The notes beneath the pieces were generated by a model that had not been told where the DNA came from, did no database searches, and was given only the letters and a program-made list of their open reading frames with translations. The translations under genes were made by a program, and so were the position numbers. A stretch of 64,000 bases of DNA, taken from contig JAYUWK010000171.1 of assembly GCA_043753895.1 (NCBI GenBank), positions 91,974 through 155,973 on the forward strand, written 5' to 3'. Positions 43,411 through 52,837 of the stretch are shown one piece after another. This DNA comes from WLMZ01 sp043753895 (lineage in GTDB: Bacteria; Actinomycetota; Acidimicrobiia; Acidimicrobiales; Ilumatobacteraceae). The first letter of the stretch is position 1. The number at the start of each line of letters is the position of its first letter.

Positions 43411-44049
43411 TTAGCCGACTCGGGCAACGACGGTGAAATGAGTTGCGCGAAACTCGACAGACAGCCGTCCGAACAATCGAAGTGCGCGAATCATTCGCCC
43501 AGCCCGCGCGTGGAAACCAGGCATCACCGTCTCGACTGAATAGCCGCACTCTCGAAAGAGTTCCTCCAATGACCGCCGCGTGAAGAACCGGAGGTGCGTA
43601 CGGTCAAGGATCCCAGCGTCGGTATATGTGAACAGTCCATTGACCAACAAGCGTCTCATCACGGTGTAATAACGAATGTTGGGGACCGAGGCGACAACGA
43701 CGCCAGAATCGCCGAGTAGGCCGGCCGTCGCCCGGAGCACTTCCCACGGATCAGCGAAGTGCTCGAGCGAATCGCAGAAGGTAATGCAATCGAACGACCG
43801 CTGCGGAACGTCCCGAGGGTAGAGCCCGGAGATGAAACGGTCGAGTCGTTCCGTCGCGAGAGGGGCGACCGACTGCTCCGGGTCTATTCCCCAGACCTCC
43901 AAACTTGGACGCTGAGACCGTAGCCCGGACCCGAATGCTCCGCTTCCACAGCCGACATCGAGCACGGAGGTGGCACCAAGTGGGACGAGCGACTGCACGT
44001 CGGGCCGCGGGGAGTCTTGATAGGCGTACGTTTGGGGAGCAACAGACAC
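43411..44049 (-). CDS. Class I SAM-dependent methyltransferase
   Basis: A 212-residue methyltransferase: TSVLDVGCGSGAFGSGLRS (motif I), VWGIDPEQSVAP, and FDCITFCDSLEHFADPWEVL (motif II region), with the common segment DRTHLRFFTRRSLEELF. These features fit the Methyltransf_23/UbiG-like group often found in glycan loci. It lies between the decayed and intact copies of a different methyltransferase. Substrate unknown, probably a sugar or lipid-linked intermediate. Confidence 0.82.
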   Translation of the reverse strand: MSVAPQTYAYQDSPRPDVQSLVPLGATSVLDVGCGSGAFGSGLRSQRPSLEVWGIDPEQSVAPLATERLDRFISGLYPRDVPQRSFDCITFCDSLEHFADPWEVLRATAGLLGDSGVVVASVPNIRYYTVMRRLLVNGLFTYTDAGILDRTHLRFFTRRSLEELFRECGYSVETVMPGFHARAGRMIRALRLFGRLSVEFRATHFTVVARVG

Positions 44050-44126
44050 GCTGCGACTATAGGCGGTGCCGACCTACGTAGCTCGGAGTTCTATGTCCCC
44101 ATCGGACCCAGATGCGACCTGCCTGC

Positions 44127-44882
44127 TCACCGCAGGCGGTCGAGGCTCTTGCTGCCGCGCCGCTTCGCTCGCTGCCAGTAGGTCATCGAACGTGAACTGT
44201 CGTGGGAGTAACTCGACGCTCGATGGAACGCCCGAGTCCGACCCGTTCGCCGCATCCACGCGTCGATCCGCTTCTCGAACAGTTCGCCACCGTAGACCGG
44301 ATAGCGCTCCGAGTCTGGATGGCTGAAGCCATAGATGCTGGCGGCGAAGTCGGCGGGCCGGACCATGTAGCACTGATCCGAGAAACCGTCGCCGAACCAC
44401 CACTGATCATCGCTGGCGCTGGCTCCAGTTCGTACTTCGTCGTATCGCCGGTTCCAGACCGGGTTCACAACGGCAACCTCCGGCCGCAGGGCCAGCAACT
44501 CGGCACCGAGATCGATCCACGGGCCGTTGTCGATCATCAGGCAATCGCCGGCAAAATGAACCAGCAACGGAGTACGGGCCAGGTGGATCCCGACGAGTTC
44601 GCAGATCGAGTACACATACCCGCGCCCCAGACCCTCCGCGCTGAGCTCGAAGCGCTCCAGGGCGGCTGCCGCGTGCTCTTCGGCGAGCACGACCTCGTCG
44701 ATCAGTCCTTGCGACACCAGACGGTTGGCTGCCTTGAGCACCCCAACCGGTCGTTCGACATTGTTCACATACAGTACGCGATGAGAAAACTCGAACGGCT
44801 CGGAGGCCACAATTCGTTCGAGCCCGCCGCGCCTGAGCAGATAGCGCCAGTCGCCCTCCCAGCATTTCGTCTCAAGCGTCAC
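44127..44882 (-). CDS. Hypothetical protein, possible GT-A-like glycosyltransferase
   Basis: A 251-residue protein starting VTLETKCWEGDWRYLL (GTG at 44882; a longer frame from 44954 is possible). The family is not firmly recognised. VLYVNNVERPVGVLKAAN, VHFAGDCLMIDNGPWID and YMVRPADFAASIY are reminiscent of nucleotide-sugar-binding GT-A folds, with Asp in AGDC where a metal ligand would be. It sits in the glycan locus, divergent from an SGNH-type gene. Confidence 0.55.
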   Translation of the reverse strand: MTLETKCWEGDWRYLLRRGGLERIVASEPFEFSHRVLYVNNVERPVGVLKAANRLVSQGLIDEVVLAEEHAAAALERFELSAEGLGRGYVYSICELVGIHLARTPLLVHFAGDCLMIDNGPWIDLGAELLALRPEVAVVNPVWNRRYDEVRTGASASDDQWWFGDGFSDQCYMVRPADFAASIYGFSHPDSERYPVYGGELFEKRIDAWMRRTGRTRAFHRASSYSHDSSRSMTYWQRAKRRGSKSLDRLR

Positions 44883-44923
44883 GGCTGGGGTCGAGCGAGA
44901 GGTACTGCGCGGCGCGTTCACAA

Positions 44924-45697
44924 GTGTCGACACTACCCATCGATACCTTCCCATTAGTGTGGTCGCCCCAGCGGATCAGAGCAAAGCTGCGTTCGGAGAG
45001 CAAGCAGCTCGCGAAGGGCCCCGTCCGCTCGTTGCTGCTCATGGTCTTCTGCAACGGGGGCTCCCGCTTTTACTCCATCGGGGACAGCCACTGTGAAACA
45101 CTGATCGAGTGGCCGGGCGCGAAGACCGGGCACGTCGGTCCCGTCACTGCCTTCCTAGCCGGACGTTATGGCGAATTGGCCAGCCTCATCGCCGGAAAGG
45201 CCTTCGGTCCCTTCGGACGCTGGAACACGAGCCTTCTCTGCCGTCTGCTGATCCGGCCAGGAGATTCTGTGTTGCTCTTCTTCGGCGAGATCGACGTTCG
45301 AACTCATTTTCATTCACGATGGAAGGAGCACGGCGATGCGGGGGAACTCGCTCGGTTCTTGGCGCAAAGACTCGCCGCTGAGGCACGCTCCCTCGCTTAC
45401 GCGACCGGCGCCACCGTCGGCATATCGCGCGTCGCTCCACCCGTGGAGAACCTCGTCGACAAGGATTTCCCGACGCGAGGCGAAATCTCGGATCGGCTTC
45501 TCTGGTCGCGCGCCTTGAACCAGGAATTCGATCGGGCCTGCAGCAGATTCGGTCTCGTATTCGTCGACGCGTACTCGTCATACTCAGACGACCGCGGACT
45601 CCTCGACAACACGCTGTCTGACGGCAAGGTGCATGTGCGGCCGGACGCGGCGGAAGCGATGATCGAGGAATGTCGCCGCCTCTTTTCCCTCCAATAA
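44924..45697 (+). CDS. SGNH/GDSL-like hydrolase-fold protein
   Basis: A 257-residue protein with an SGNH-type nucleophile region SRFYSIGDSHCETL, then VLLFFGEIDVRTHF (block III-like) and GKVHVRPDAAEA near the C-terminus, where a catalytic His (VHV) is expected. Such proteins add or remove acyl groups on glycans or act as partners of acyltransferases. The start is uncertain: GTG at 44924, GTG at 44957 or ATG at 45041. No signal peptide is evident. Confidence 0.62.
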   Translation: MSTLPIDTFPLVWSPQRIRAKLRSESKQLAKGPVRSLLLMVFCNGGSRFYSIGDSHCETLIEWPGAKTGHVGPVTAFLAGRYGELASLIAGKAFGPFGRWNTSLLCRLLIRPGDSVLLFFGEIDVRTHFHSRWKEHGDAGELARFLAQRLAAEARSLAYATGATVGISRVAPPVENLVDKDFPTRGEISDRLLWSRALNQEFDRACSRFGLVFVDAYSSYSDDRGLLDNTLSDGKVHVRPDAAEAMIEECRRLFSLQ

Positions 45698-45705
45698 GCC
45701 CACGC

Positions 45706-46500
45706 TCAACGTCGCTTGAAGCGGTCCACTCGTACCTGCACGGCCCGGCGCACAGCCTGGGACGTCATGCCGATTGCGTAGCGCAGGCTCGGCTCGGATC
45801 GCGACATGTGGCTGAGGCGTTCCCACGATGCCGGGTGAACGACGTCGAGCATGACCGTTCGCTGTGCCGCGGTCACTCTGGCAGCCTGCGCTGAGGCGAT
45901 GAGATCCACGCGCGACTCCGCCACGAACAGCAACGTGTTCTGCTGGTACCAGACCTCGACTTCGGGGTTGGCCCACACCACGGGGCGGACGACGTCGAAC
46001 GGGATATAGCCGTGGCTGGCGAAGCGCTCGGCCCACTGACTGGGCCATTCCTCGTTGATGTGGTCCTGGCCACCCTGATAGGGAACGGCGGCCGAGAACA
46101 GCACCATGTCGGCCAAGCCACACAAGTCTTCGACGAAACCGTCTGCGCGCTCGCGCGGGAGATGTTCGGCAACTTCGAGCGAGATGGCCAGATCGAACCG
46201 ACGGCCGACGTGCGGCAGCGGCTTGGACAGATCGGCGGCTCGAAACTCCGGCTGCTCGATCTCGAGCAGGTCCACCGGAACGTGATCGCCGTCGAAGCCG
46301 AGCACCTTGTCGACACCGGCCGATTTCGAGGCCCGCAACCACGCGCCGACGCCGCAGCCGACATCGACCACGCTGGCCGGCTTGCCGATCTCGAAGACGA
46401 GAGGAAGCACGATCTCAGCGCTTCGGCCGGATCCTCCGGCGATTTCGTTGTAGAACGTCTTGCTGTAACCCTCGCCGCCCGGGCCGATTCTGTCGCTCAC
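45706..46500 (-). CDS. SAM-dependent methyltransferase (intact copy)
   Basis: A 264-residue methyltransferase starting VSDRIGPGGEGYSKTFYN (GTG at 46500); an ATG at 46557 would add a basic, less likely extension. ASVVDVGCGVGAWLRASKS is motif I, KVLGFDGDHVP the acidic loop and FDLAISLEVAEHLP motif II. The C-terminal ~90 residues are specific to this subfamily. A decayed duplicate lies at 42698-43395. It is divergent from the acyltransferase gene at 46556, sharing a short promoter region. Confidence 0.82.
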   Translation of the reverse strand: MSDRIGPGGEGYSKTFYNEIAGGSGRSAEIVLPLVFEIGKPASVVDVGCGVGAWLRASKSAGVDKVLGFDGDHVPVDLLEIEQPEFRAADLSKPLPHVGRRFDLAISLEVAEHLPRERADGFVEDLCGLADMVLFSAAVPYQGGQDHINEEWPSQWAERFASHGYIPFDVVRPVVWANPEVEVWYQQNTLLFVAESRVDLIASAQAARVTAAQRTVMLDVVHPASWERLSHMSRSEPSLRYAIGMTSQAVRRAVQVRVDRFKRR

Positions 46501-46555
46501 GGTGAGCGACGCTACATCAATGGGCCTTCTTCGGCGACGAACTACCATCTGCGCC

Positions 46556-48631
46556 ATGCAGTCACTCGGTTCCCGTCTGACTCGGACACGAACCGCTGAC
46601 CATCAGGCGATTGCCCATGCCGAAACCGCGAGCTTTCGCGGCGACATTCAGGGCATTCGCGGAATCGCTGTGCTGCTGGTCGTGGCATTTCACGCAGACG
46701 TGCTGTTCGGCGGTGGTTTTGTCGGCGTGGATGTCTTCTTCGTAGTGTCAGGATTCGTCATCACCCGCCTCCTGACCAAGGAACTGCGTGCAGAAGGGCG
46801 CCTCAGCTTTCGTCGCTTCTATCTTCGTCGCATCCGCCGCCTGCTTCCGGCGCTGGGACTGCTGCTGGCGGCGACCATGGTGCTCAGCATCGCCCTGCTG
46901 CCCATCGGAGCTCAGCAGATCACCGCCCGAACCGGCGCAGCCGCCGCGCTGTTCAACGCGAACACCTACCTCACCCGGTACGGCGGAGATGGCGGCTACT
47001 TCGGCCTGGGCGCAGAGTCGAACGCACTGCTGCACACGTGGTCACTTTCGGTGGAAGAACAGTTCTACCTGTTGATGCCTGCACTGGTCGCCGCCGGCTG
47101 GGTCGTGGCAGTGCGCCGCAGGATGAACCCCCGCCGCGTCGTGGGAGTAGTACTCGGCACGATTTTCGCGGTCTCGTTCGCGCTGTCGTGGCTACTGACC
47201 AGCGGCCGACTCGATCCCTCGGGTTTCGGTGCTCAGATCGCCTTCTACTCGGCGCCAACGCGCGCCTGGGAGTTCGCGGCGGGGGGTATCCTCGCGGTTG
47301 CCGGTGGCCGAGCGGCTCGTGTTGGCGCCCACCGGGCAGCCACGATTGCCATCGCCGGGATGGTGGTGATCGCGTTCGCTGCGTTGAGCTTCGACGCGCA
47401 GACGTCGTTTCCAGGGACGGCCGCTCTGCTCCCGGTTCTCGGTACGGCGTTCCTGCTGCTGGCCGGCGAGTCCCCCCGGCCCAACGTCATCTCTCGGGCG
47501 CTGGCATGGCGGCCGCTGCAGTATGTCGGTGACCTGTCCTACAGCTGGTACCTGTGGCACTGGCCGATCATCGTCTTCGCCGCCGCCATCTGGCCAATGG
47601 CGCCTGCAGCGAAGGTGGCCGCTGCTGCCTTCTCACTACTGCCTGCCTGGCTCTCGTACCGATTGATCGAATCCCGCTTTCGATCGCAGGCAACACCGCG
47701 GGCCCGCCGCACGCTCGCACTCGGTGCCATCTGCGCACTCGTCCCGCTGATTGCCGCTGTCGGACTCGAGTTCGGCCATTGGCAACTGACTGATACCGAT
47801 ACCTGGAAGCAGTTCTCCAACCACGCAGACCTCACACGCGGCTGTGAAAACTCGGTCGGTCTCGGCCAGCGCGACACCACCAACTGCCTGTGGCTGACGC
47901 CAGCCTCGACGGGCCGTGCGGTGCTCATTGGCGACTCGAACGCGGGGCACTTCACCGAAGGGTTCGTTGCCGCCGCCAACGCCGTCGGCCTTGATGCCCT
48001 CGTTGCCACAAAAGCAGCGTGCCCCTTTGTCGACATCAGGCTGTGGAATCAGGGCGGCGAGAAGGTTGCCTGTGCGGAGTTCGTGAAACAATCTATGGAC
48101 GACCTTGTCCAGCATCCGCCTCGACTGGTCGTCATCGCATCGGCATCGGACGCGTACATCGAATCGAACTCGGTCGAGGTGCGTTCCCCCGATGGCCGGG
48201 CGGTAGCTCGCACGCCGGCGGAGAAGGCCGATGCCTGGGCCGGCGGACTCGGGCGCATCATCCAACGCCTGCGCGGCGCTGGCATCGAGGTGATCATTGT
48301 GCATCCCGCGCCAAGGCTTCCACCAGACTGGTCACCACTTCGGCTCGCCCCCGTGAGGCTGTTTGGCCCACCAAGCTGGTACAACGCCTCGGTAAGTCGC
48401 GCTGACGCGATGCAATACCGGTCACTCGCACTCGCTGCGGAGAACCAAGCCGCGGGCGACCAGGCTCGGACGATCGAAGTGTTCGACGAGCTGTGCGCAG
48501 GCGAGAGATGTGCCGCGTACGACGGCACGCATTGGCTCTATTTGGACAGCCTTCACATCACCGTCGCGTCGTCACGGATGTTGACCGAAACCTTTCGACC
48601 CGTGTTCGCCGCAGCCGTGCATCGTCCGTAG
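46556..48631 (+). CDS. Acyltransferase-3 family membrane protein with SGNH domain (OafA-like)
   Basis: A 691-residue protein. The N-terminal acyltransferase-3 domain has GDIQGIRGIAVLLVVAFHAD with the key His, then FVGVDVFFVVSGFVITRLL and ~10 membrane helices including FYLRRIRRLLPALGL. From residue ~430 an extracytoplasmic SGNH domain follows (GRAVLIGDSNAGHFTEGF), ending in YDGTHWLYLDSLHITV with the Asp/His pair. These proteins O-acetylate exported polysaccharide. ATG at 46556; an earlier start at 46502 is less likely. Confidence 0.9.
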   Translation: MQSLGSRLTRTRTADHQAIAHAETASFRGDIQGIRGIAVLLVVAFHADVLFGGGFVGVDVFFVVSGFVITRLLTKELRAEGRLSFRRFYLRRIRRLLPALGLLLAATMVLSIALLPIGAQQITARTGAAAALFNANTYLTRYGGDGGYFGLGAESNALLHTWSLSVEEQFYLLMPALVAAGWVVAVRRRMNPRRVVGVVLGTIFAVSFALSWLLTSGRLDPSGFGAQIAFYSAPTRAWEFAAGGILAVAGGRAARVGAHRAATIAIAGMVVIAFAALSFDAQTSFPGTAALLPVLGTAFLLLAGESPRPNVISRALAWRPLQYVGDLSYSWYLWHWPIIVFAAAIWPMAPAAKVAAAAFSLLPAWLSYRLIESRFRSQATPRARRTLALGAICALVPLIAAVGLEFGHWQLTDTDTWKQFSNHADLTRGCENSVGLGQRDTTNCLWLTPASTGRAVLIGDSNAGHFTEGFVAAANAVGLDALVATKAACPFVDIRLWNQGGEKVACAEFVKQSMDDLVQHPPRLVVIASASDAYIESNSVEVRSPDGRAVARTPAEKADAWAGGLGRIIQRLRGAGIEVIIVHPAPRLPPDWSPLRLAPVRLFGPPSWYNASVSRADAMQYRSLALAAENQAAGDQARTIEVFDELCAGERCAAYDGTHWLYLDSLHITVASSRMLTETFRPVFAAAVHRP

Positions 48632-48667
48632 CCCGTCATCTCGGCGAGCAGATACGCTCCTCGGCAC

Positions 48668-49849
48668 ATGCACATTCTCGTTGTGGCCAGATCCTCGCTC
48701 CAGATCTACACGGGAGCACGCATTCGACTCTTCGCCACTCTTGACGCGCTCGCCACACTCGGCTCGGTCGACCTCATCACGCTGAACGAGCCTGGTGGCG
48801 CCACCAGCAGAACCTGGGCAGATGCGGACGCTCTCACCCCCCGAGGTGTTGACCGGATCGCCACGGTGCCGCGGAGCCCACGCCGCCTCGGCTGGGCAGA
48901 CGCTGCGAGGTGGCTCCTCCGTCACGATCGACCGCGGAGTCTGCTCATGGCCGACTTCCGTGGCGAGCAGACCGCTGTCGCCGCACTGCTTGACCGCCGT
49001 TATGACCTGGTGTGGTGTCTGACCGATCGTGCCTTCGCGTCAATGCCGCCCACACTTGTCGGTGTACCGGCGGTCGTTGATCTCATCGACTGGGAGGGTG
49101 ATCGTCAGGTAGAACTCGCCCGTAATTCCGGTTGGGCGCGGACTGCGGCAGCAAAGCTTGATCGTTCTGCGATGCGCAAGACGTACAGAGGATGGACGCG
49201 CACGGCCCGACTCATCGTCAGCAGCGAACTCGACCTGAGGCGGTTGGGAGTGGCCGGAATTCAAGAACTACCAAACTGCTATCCGATGACGGTTGAACAA
49301 ACCCTGCCAACTCACGGAGATCGGTCGCCGACCGTGACGTTCATCGGCTTCATGGGGTACGGCCCCAACAGCGACGCCGCTGCGTGGCTGTGTGACGAGA
49401 TTGCGCCAACTCTGCGCCGAGCGGTCCCGGGTGCTTCAGTCCGGATCGTCGGCGCTGGATGGAACCGGCCGCTCGGCGAGATTGTCCCGGGCGTTACCCA
49501 CGTTGGCCCTGTGGAGTCCGTAAAATCGGAGCTTGCTCGCGCTGACGCCATCTGCGTGCCACTGCGGTTCGGTTCCGGCACCCGCGTGAAGATCCTTGAA
49601 GCGTGGGCGCATCATCTACCGGTGATATCGACAACAGTGGGTGCCGAGGGGCTACACGCACTTCACGGCGAGCACCTGCTGATCGGAAATTCTGTCGATG
49701 AGCTTGTGGCGTGCATCACCCGGGTTGTCAACGATCCCAACCTGCGTCAACACCTCGTCCGAGCGGGTCATCGATTGTATGAGTCAACATATTCGTCTGC
49801 GGCATTTCAATGCGCCGTGACTCAAATCGCTCAACAAACGATGGCGTAA
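48668..49849 (+). CDS. GT4-like glycosyltransferase
   Basis: A 393-residue GT-B enzyme: MHILVVARSSLQIYTGARIR, TVTFIGFMGYGPNSDAAAWL, VRIVGAGWNRPL and PLRFGSGTRVKILEAWAHHL with VISTTVGAEGL. This pattern is common among GT4 enzymes of exopolysaccharide loci. It starts 36 nt after the acyltransferase gene, so the two may be transcribed together. A hairpin at 49923 follows. Confidence 0.82.
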   Translation: MHILVVARSSLQIYTGARIRLFATLDALATLGSVDLITLNEPGGATSRTWADADALTPRGVDRIATVPRSPRRLGWADAARWLLRHDRPRSLLMADFRGEQTAVAALLDRRYDLVWCLTDRAFASMPPTLVGVPAVVDLIDWEGDRQVELARNSGWARTAAAKLDRSAMRKTYRGWTRTARLIVSSELDLRRLGVAGIQELPNCYPMTVEQTLPTHGDRSPTVTFIGFMGYGPNSDAAAWLCDEIAPTLRRAVPGASVRIVGAGWNRPLGEIVPGVTHVGPVESVKSELARADAICVPLRFGSGTRVKILEAWAHHLPVISTTVGAEGLHALHGEHLLIGNSVDELVACITRVVNDPNLRQHLVRAGHRLYESTYSSAAFQCAVTQIAQQTMA

Positions 49850-49922
49850 TCAGAGCGACACGCGAGGCTCACGGCTCGCCGATCATTGACCTGACATGGT
49901 CTTGACGGGGCGCTGGGTAACT

Positions 49923-49938
49923 GGGCGGACAAACGCCC
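49923..49938 (+). terminator. Short hairpin after GT4 gene
   Basis: GGGCG-GACAAA-CGCCC forms a 5-bp GC stem 73 nt after the stop of the GT4 gene. No T-run follows, so it is only a weak terminator candidate separating the glycan genes from the PqqD-type genes. Confidence 0.3.
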
Positions 49939-49996
49939 CTCCTACCAGTCGCTAACACGCTGGGAGCCAGCCACCGAAGAACTAGAATCACTGGCT

Positions 49997-50368
49997 GTGA
50001 CTGATACCCGCTTCGTCGATACCGACCTACCTCAGGGCGTCGAAGACGTAGAGCTTGCGGTGTTCGATGGTGAGGCCGTGTTGTTCCGCGAGTCCACCCG
50101 CATGGTGCATCGGCTCAACGCAATGGCTGGCTCCGTGTGGCTGCTGTGCGACGGCGCAACGCCCGTTGGCACCATGGCAGATGAACTGGGCGAGCTGTTC
50201 AGCGTGCTGCCCGACGATGTGGATATTCACATTTACGAGGCGTTGAACCAGTTGGCTGAACAGGGGTTGTTGGTCGGCTTCGATGCGCCCAGCCAGCTGA
50301 GGTTCAATCCCGTTGACGAGATGGCACCCGACGGCAGCCGTATCCTCACTGCTCCGCCCGACCCTTGA
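49997..50368 (+). CDS. PqqD-family protein (RiPP recognition element-like)
   Basis: A 123-residue protein with the PqqD pattern VEDVELAVFDGEAVLFRES, VHRLNAMAGSVWLLCDGAT and LNQLAEQGLLVGF. PqqD-like domains bind leader peptides and present them to modifying enzymes. A -10-like TAGAAT at 49983-49988 lies 8 nt before the GTG, so the message may be nearly leaderless. Related PqqD proteins accompany HprK-like kinases and NTP_transf_5 proteins, both of which are present downstream. Function in this locus is inferred. Confidence 0.8.
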   Translation: MTDTRFVDTDLPQGVEDVELAVFDGEAVLFRESTRMVHRLNAMAGSVWLLCDGATPVGTMADELGELFSVLPDDVDIHIYEALNQLAEQGLLVGFDAPSQLRFNPVDEMAPDGSRILTAPPDP

Positions 50369-50389
50369 GGCACTCCCGTCGACCGTTCC

Positions 50390-51163
50390 GTGTGGGCGGG
50401 CTCGGTAGTGCTACGCATCGGCGAACAACGCGATCTGCTGGTGGCGATTCAGGTTGACACCGTGGCGGGCTTGGAGCGCGTGCGCACCTTGTTCGAGCCG
50501 TGGCTCGAGGCGCAGCTGGCTGACGATTCGGTTACCAACACGCCGGTGTTCAGCGTGCGACTGGAACCAGTGGAAGGCCCTGCACGCACGCGCGGTACTG
50601 GCCTGCGGCCCGTGCCGCAGCTGCGCTTTGGCTCGTCGGTGATCACGCGTTCGCGTGAGCCCGACGACATTCTGCGTGCGCTCGCGTTGGTGCTCGGTGG
50701 CGCTCATATCTATCGACGCGATGATGGTCGTGTCTGGATGAACATGAGACCGTTCGCCCGCGACCATTCGGTGGTGCTGGTCGATCTTGAGTGGCCAGCA
50801 ATGGTGAATGACCGACTGCTCGCGCAGGCCGGCGTGCTGGAACTCGGCTGTTGGTCGACAGTGATCGAGCGCGATGGATCGGTCGCGATTCCTCCGCCGC
50901 TGCCAGGTCTGGCATGGGCTGCCATCGCCATCGAGCCACTTGCGGATGAGTGGCAGCGGTTCCAGTTAGCTGGCATCGTCGGCATGTCCGACCATGAGAC
51001 CGCTCCCGCCGAGCTTGTCACCGACGTATCGCGCCGCAGCGTTGACAGCCATTGGTTCACCGTGGTGGCAGCCATGGCCGAGGCAGGCTCGCTGGTCAGT
51101 GTTTCCGACCGGCCAGGATTGCGAGACCGCGTGCGAATCCTGCTCGGAGCCGCAACACCGTAG
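50390..51163 (+). CDS. Hypothetical protein of the PqqD/HprK-like region
   Basis: A 257-residue soluble protein of unrecognised family. Visible features are a mixed alpha/beta N-terminal half (LVAIQVDTVAGLERVRTLF), a middle segment GGAHIYRRDDGRVWMNMRPF, and PPPLPGLAWAAIAIEPL. No P-loop, signal peptide or membrane helix is seen. It lies 21 nt after the PqqD-like gene on the same strand, so it is probably a co-transcribed partner. GTG start at 50390. Confidence 0.55.
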   Translation: MWAGSVVLRIGEQRDLLVAIQVDTVAGLERVRTLFEPWLEAQLADDSVTNTPVFSVRLEPVEGPARTRGTGLRPVPQLRFGSSVITRSREPDDILRALALVLGGAHIYRRDDGRVWMNMRPFARDHSVVLVDLEWPAMVNDRLLAQAGVLELGCWSTVIERDGSVAIPPPLPGLAWAAIAIEPLADEWQRFQLAGIVGMSDHETAPAELVTDVSRRSVDSHWFTVVAAMAEAGSLVSVSDRPGLRDRVRILLGAATP

Positions 51164-51211
51164 AGGTGCGCACGCAACCTACTCGCTGCCATCCTCTGTC
51201 AGACTGAGAGA

Positions 51212-51895
51212 ATGGAAGCGGCCGAACCTCGACGGTGGGAGGTACACGCGTGGGGCCTCGTTGCGGGCCTGACAATCGTTGCCATCGTGTGGTGGCACTC
51301 CGGTTCGCGCTCACACGGCCGAAGCTGGGCAGCCATCGCCACGGTGGTCGTTGCATTGTTGGTGGCCGAAGCGCTGCCGGTAGCGCGGCGTTTGTTGCCA
51401 ACGCCGGGCGTATTGCCCTTCGTGATCGCCACATCGGCCGCTGCGATCTATGGATGCGTACCGGAGACGAGCAATCAGATGCCGCTGATCGGCGCGTTGG
51501 TGACGATGCTGATGGCTGTGGAGGTGCTGTACCGCCGACAGGTGCACATCGGGTTCCACGGGCTCGTGGCGGCGATGGTGTTGTGGTCGGGTATCTACGG
51601 CGCCACGTGGCGCCAGAGTGCATTGATCGGTGCCCTGTCCGCGATGTGGCCGATCGTGATCGTTCCACTTGTGTGGATCGTAATGCGACGATTGGATCGG
51701 GTCGTCGAACCTGTGCGCTGGGTCATAGCTGGACTGGGATCAGCTGCCGCGGTCGCGGTGGCCCGCACCGGAGCGTTGCAACACACGGGCAGGCCAGCGG
51801 TCGTGGCAGTCGCTGTGTGGGGCGGGTTGTCGCTGGTCGTCGCATTGGCTATTGCTGCCGCTGCGCCAAGGCCTTCTCACCCCGTCGAATCGTGA
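51212..51895 (+). CDS. Multi-pass membrane protein, unknown function
   Basis: A 227-residue protein with about six hydrophobic helices, for example HAWGLVAGLTIVAIVWW, AAIATVVVALLVAEAL, MPLIGALVTMLMAVEVLY, MWPIVIVPLVWIVM and VVAVAVWGGLSLVVALAIA. No known family was recognised. It is third in the PqqD-hypothetical-membrane protein series on the plus strand. Its end overlaps the end of the convergent HprK-like gene by 19 bp. It may be the membrane component of the same system. Confidence 0.6.
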   Translation: MEAAEPRRWEVHAWGLVAGLTIVAIVWWHSGSRSHGRSWAAIATVVVALLVAEALPVARRLLPTPGVLPFVIATSAAAIYGCVPETSNQMPLIGALVTMLMAVEVLYRRQVHIGFHGLVAAMVLWSGIYGATWRQSALIGALSAMWPIVIVPLVWIVMRRLDRVVEPVRWVIAGLGSAAAVAVARTGALQHTGRPAVVAVAVWGGLSLVVALAIAAAAPRPSHPVES

Positions 51896-52743
51896 TGCGG
51901 GTGTCGGTCGGCGTCGTCTACGTGGTTGTCGAGCATGTCCAGCAGTTCAACAATCGCGATTTCAGCCTCGCCCCGTAGACCGGCCACGGCGTGAGCTGAC
52001 CGGGCGATAACGAGAGCCGCATCAAGGGATTCGTCTGCACGCGACTGGGCACACACAGTGTTGGCCAATATGCCCAGCACCGCTTCGGCACCGGAGACGG
52101 GAGCCCACGACTGCTCCGAGCCGGGTTGATGGGTAACGAGCGCCACCAGCCCCACTGGGACAGGGTCAGATGCAACGGCTAGGTCGAGTCGATCAACCCC
52201 GCCGTCCGGCCGCCGCACCCGAACGGGTCTCCGCCAGCCAGACACTCGACCAGAAAGGGGATCGACAAGGGCATATTCGTCGGTGAGGACTCTTGCTCCG
52301 GCCGCTGCGGCCGCAACGCATAGCGTGCTCTTGCCGGCCCCGGATGTCCCTGGCACGAGCAAGGCGGCAGATCCCCGAATGATGACCGCCGCGTGAACAG
52401 CAACCAGTCCGGCCAGTCGCTCGGCAGAGAACAGAGCCAGTTCGGACTCGAACCTATCCCACCCACCCCCCGCGGGCTGGCCATCGACTATGACCACGAA
52501 GTCGTCGGCAGTTGAGTGTGCCTCAGCTTCGAGGCGAAGTGTCACAGGCCCTGGTGGGGCGTTCACCTGAGCGAGCCCAAGAGGGGGCCAACGAGCCGTG
52601 AGTGCGTCGAAAGCGGTCTCGGGCGTGGCGATCTCTACGACTGCCCCATCGTCGGCCACGCCCCAACACCGTGAGCCGTCGTGTTCCAGTCGAGCGCTTT
52701 CGCTGATCAGGAGCATGGGCTGATCGATTCTGGGGACATCCAC
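51877..52743 (-). CDS. HPr kinase/phosphorylase-like P-loop protein
   Basis: A 288-residue protein. GSAALLVPGTSGAGKSTLCV is an HprK-type Walker A segment, followed by ARVLTDEYALVDPLSGRVSG, where HprK relatives carry the acidic and substrate-binding residues. The N-terminal ~130 residues are a separate beta-rich domain. HprK-related kinases occur in HPr-rel-A loci and phosphorylate C-terminal Ser residues in lasso-peptide loci. GTG start at 52743 (VDVPRIDQPM). Divergent from the glycine-rich gene at 52838, so the two could share a control region of 94 nt. Confidence 0.75.
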   Translation of the reverse strand: MDVPRIDQPMLLISESARLEHDGSRCWGVADDGAVVEIATPETAFDALTARWPPLGLAQVNAPPGPVTLRLEAEAHSTADDFVVIVDGQPAGGGWDRFESELALFSAERLAGLVAVHAAVIIRGSAALLVPGTSGAGKSTLCVAAAAAGARVLTDEYALVDPLSGRVSGWRRPVRVRRPDGGVDRLDLAVASDPVPVGLVALVTHQPGSEQSWAPVSGAEAVLGILANTVCAQSRADESLDAALVIARSAHAVAGLRGEAEIAIVELLDMLDNHVDDADRHPHHDSTG

Positions 52744-52837
52744 GCGACCATCGTACCGAAACTGCGCGATTGCACGGCTTCGGTGGCCACGAGCGATAGT
52801 CTGCGATGAGCAATCCGATGCTGGCCGGAGGATGTAG

